This document shows, one piece after another, positions 5,444-6,363 of a DNA stretch of 6,363 nt; positions within the stretch are counted from its first letter, which is position 1; the number at the start of each line of letters is the position of its first letter. The position numbers and the translations under genes are program-made. The stretch spans positions 1 to 6,363 of the forward strand of contig CAKUKT010000161.1 in the NCBI GenBank assembly GCA_934663655.1, read 5' to 3'. The stretch is from an uncultured Victivallaceae bacterium (GTDB lineage Bacteria; Verrucomicrobiota; Lentisphaeria; Victivallales; Victivallaceae). The notes beneath the pieces are model-generated. The model ran no database searches. It was not told the DNA's origin and saw only the letters and a program-made list of their open reading frames with translations.

Positions 5444-6363
5444 ATGAGATCACTCACCTTTATTACCGCGTTACTGGCCGGCTGCCTCGCCGCGGCCGGG
5501 GAAGCAGTCTGGTTCGTCCAGGATTTTGAGAACCCGCAATTTTTCACTTCCGAGCGCATTGAAAACGGTTCCGCGCCCGGAGCCGGCAGCTGGAAAGGCC
5601 TCATCATGCCGCATACGCGGATCGTGGCCGCGGAGGCGGGCAGAAGTGGCAACGCGCTGCGGATCACCCGAATCGGTTCGCACCGGGCCTTTGATTTCCG
5701 AGGAGAAGGAGCGATTCCCGCCGGGCGCAACTATAAGACGGGCTTCGACGCCCGGCTCGAAGGTGGCGACAAGAGCTACTGTCTGCTGCTGGACGCCGCC
5801 GGCAACCGGATCGCCGGTTTCAGCCTTGCGGCCAACGGTGAACTCAAGCTCTCCGATGAACAGGGGCTATGGGGAGGCTGCGGCCTGCAGCTTCCCTCGG
5901 GCTGGTTCCGGGTGGAGGCTGAGTTTGACGTCATCCGCGGGGAATATACTCCTGCGATCCGGAACGCGGACGGTACAGTGACGAAGGGAACGCCGGCACC
6001 GATGCTGGCGTCAGGAGTTCCGGCGGTGATTCAATTCGGCACCGTGCTTCCCGAAGGGACCAGCGGAGTAATCGACAACATCTCACTCTCGTACGAACAA
6101 ACCCCCTCACTGTCCGGACGCACCGATGCGGCAGCCACCGCCACCCGCAGTTTCAGCAATGGCGTGACCACCGTGGAATTTGCCTCACCGGCGGAACTCT
6201 CCACTGCCCGAATCAGCGGGGTTTCCGCGCCGCTCAGTGCGCGCGGCCTCAATATCATGGGGCAGTGGCAGCAGCTGTTCGAAGAGCTGGCGCCGGATTG
6301 CGACGGTACCATTCAGACCGATTTTCCGGCAGCGAAACTCGTCCGGATCGAACTCTCCGGGGC
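5444..6363 (+). CDS. Second secreted modular protein (partial, runs off the window end)
   Basis: 306 codons with no stop before the window edge. Residues 1-19 are an export signal (R2, hydrophobic 3-13); LAGC at 11-14 is a lipobox that would make Cys14 lipidated, though AAA at 16-18 also allows ordinary signal peptidase cleavage. Residues about 22-217 repeat the module pattern of the preceding gene: VQDFENP (25-31), GNALRI (69-74), IPAGRNY (91-97), GWFRVEAEFDV (153-163), then VIDNISLSYE (209-218). Residues about 236-305 match its discoidin-like module (SNGVTTVEFASPAELSTARI, GQWQQLFE, KLVRIELS). It is therefore a tandem paralogue in N-terminal architecture, with one LamG-like module instead of two. 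ATG 5444 follows GGAGA (5430-5434) by 9 bases; an in-frame GTG at 5438 would also give a signal. The C-terminal domain, which would decide whether it also carries a propeller, lies outside the window. Confidence 0.85.
   Translation, partial: MRSLTFITALLAGCLAAAGEAVWFVQDFENPQFFTSERIENGSAPGAGSWKGLIMPHTRIVAAEAGRSGNALRITRIGSHRAFDFRGEGAIPAGRNYKTGFDARLEGGDKSYCLLLDAAGNRIAGFSLAANGELKLSDEQGLWGGCGLQLPSGWFRVEAEFDVIRGEYTPAIRNADGTVTKGTPAPMLASGVPAVIQFGTVLPEGTSGVIDNISLSYEQTPSLSGRTDAAATATRSFSNGVTTVEFASPAELSTARISGVSAPLSARGLNIMGQWQQLFEELAPDCDGTIQTDFPAAKLVRIELSG

Noticed and set aside
1996..5730. A 1244-codon open reading frame on the minus strand, longer than the gene it covers
   Set aside because: It is in exact codon register with the + strand gene, so it is open merely because that gene avoids TTA, CTA and TCA codons. 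The predicted protein is Arg/Gly/Val-rich without a signal peptide, domains or a ribosome site, while the + strand protein has clear modules.
5526..5981. A 151-codon + strand open frame near the window end
   Set aside because: It lies in a different frame from the 306-codon exported-protein reading frame starting at 5444, which has a ribosome site, an export signal and modules matching the preceding gene.

Overview
The window reads as a bacterial chromosome segment from a Lentisphaerota (Victivallis-like) or closely related PVC-group organism. This is an inference from gene style: a short-leader prepilin-type protein with an H-x9-DG C-terminal motif, placed beside a regulator and large secreted carbohydrate-active-type modular proteins. 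No 16S or other marker gene is present, so the taxonomy is only suggestive. All recognisable genes lie on the + strand, and there is no tRNA, rRNA, CRISPR array, insertion sequence or integrase.

Layout: (1) 1-100, an AT-rich leader with a weak promoter-like pair, a perfect 5+1+5 palindrome (candidate operator) and a strong ribosome binding site. (2) 101-820, a GntR/FadR-type (FCD) transcription regulator with a complete set of candidate metal ligands. (3) 817-1575, a prepilin-like (pseudopilin) protein whose start overlaps the regulator stop as ATGA. (4) 1576-1731, an intergenic spacer holding two separate stem-loop structures. (5) 1732-5358, a 1208-residue exported protein: signal peptide, two tandem copies of a LamG-like beta-sandwich module, a discoidin-like module, a beta-propeller-like region with Asp-box-like motifs, and a C-terminal beta-sandwich found in PVC-type GH32/GH43-like proteins. 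(6) 5359-5443, a spacer with a GC-rich inverted repeat just before the next ribosome binding site. (7) 5444 to the window edge, the first 306 codons of a second exported protein with the same module order (signal or lipobox, one LamG-like module, discoidin-like module), cut off by the window end.

Working model (inference): a metabolite-sensing FCD regulator controls a cell-envelope and glycan module in which a co-translated pseudopilin accompanies one or two large secreted glycan-binding or glycan-cleaving proteins. The least understood elements are the pseudopilin, which lacks the usual Gly at the processing site and ends in a His-rich segment, and the paired exported proteins, whose enzymatic activity cannot be assigned from sequence.
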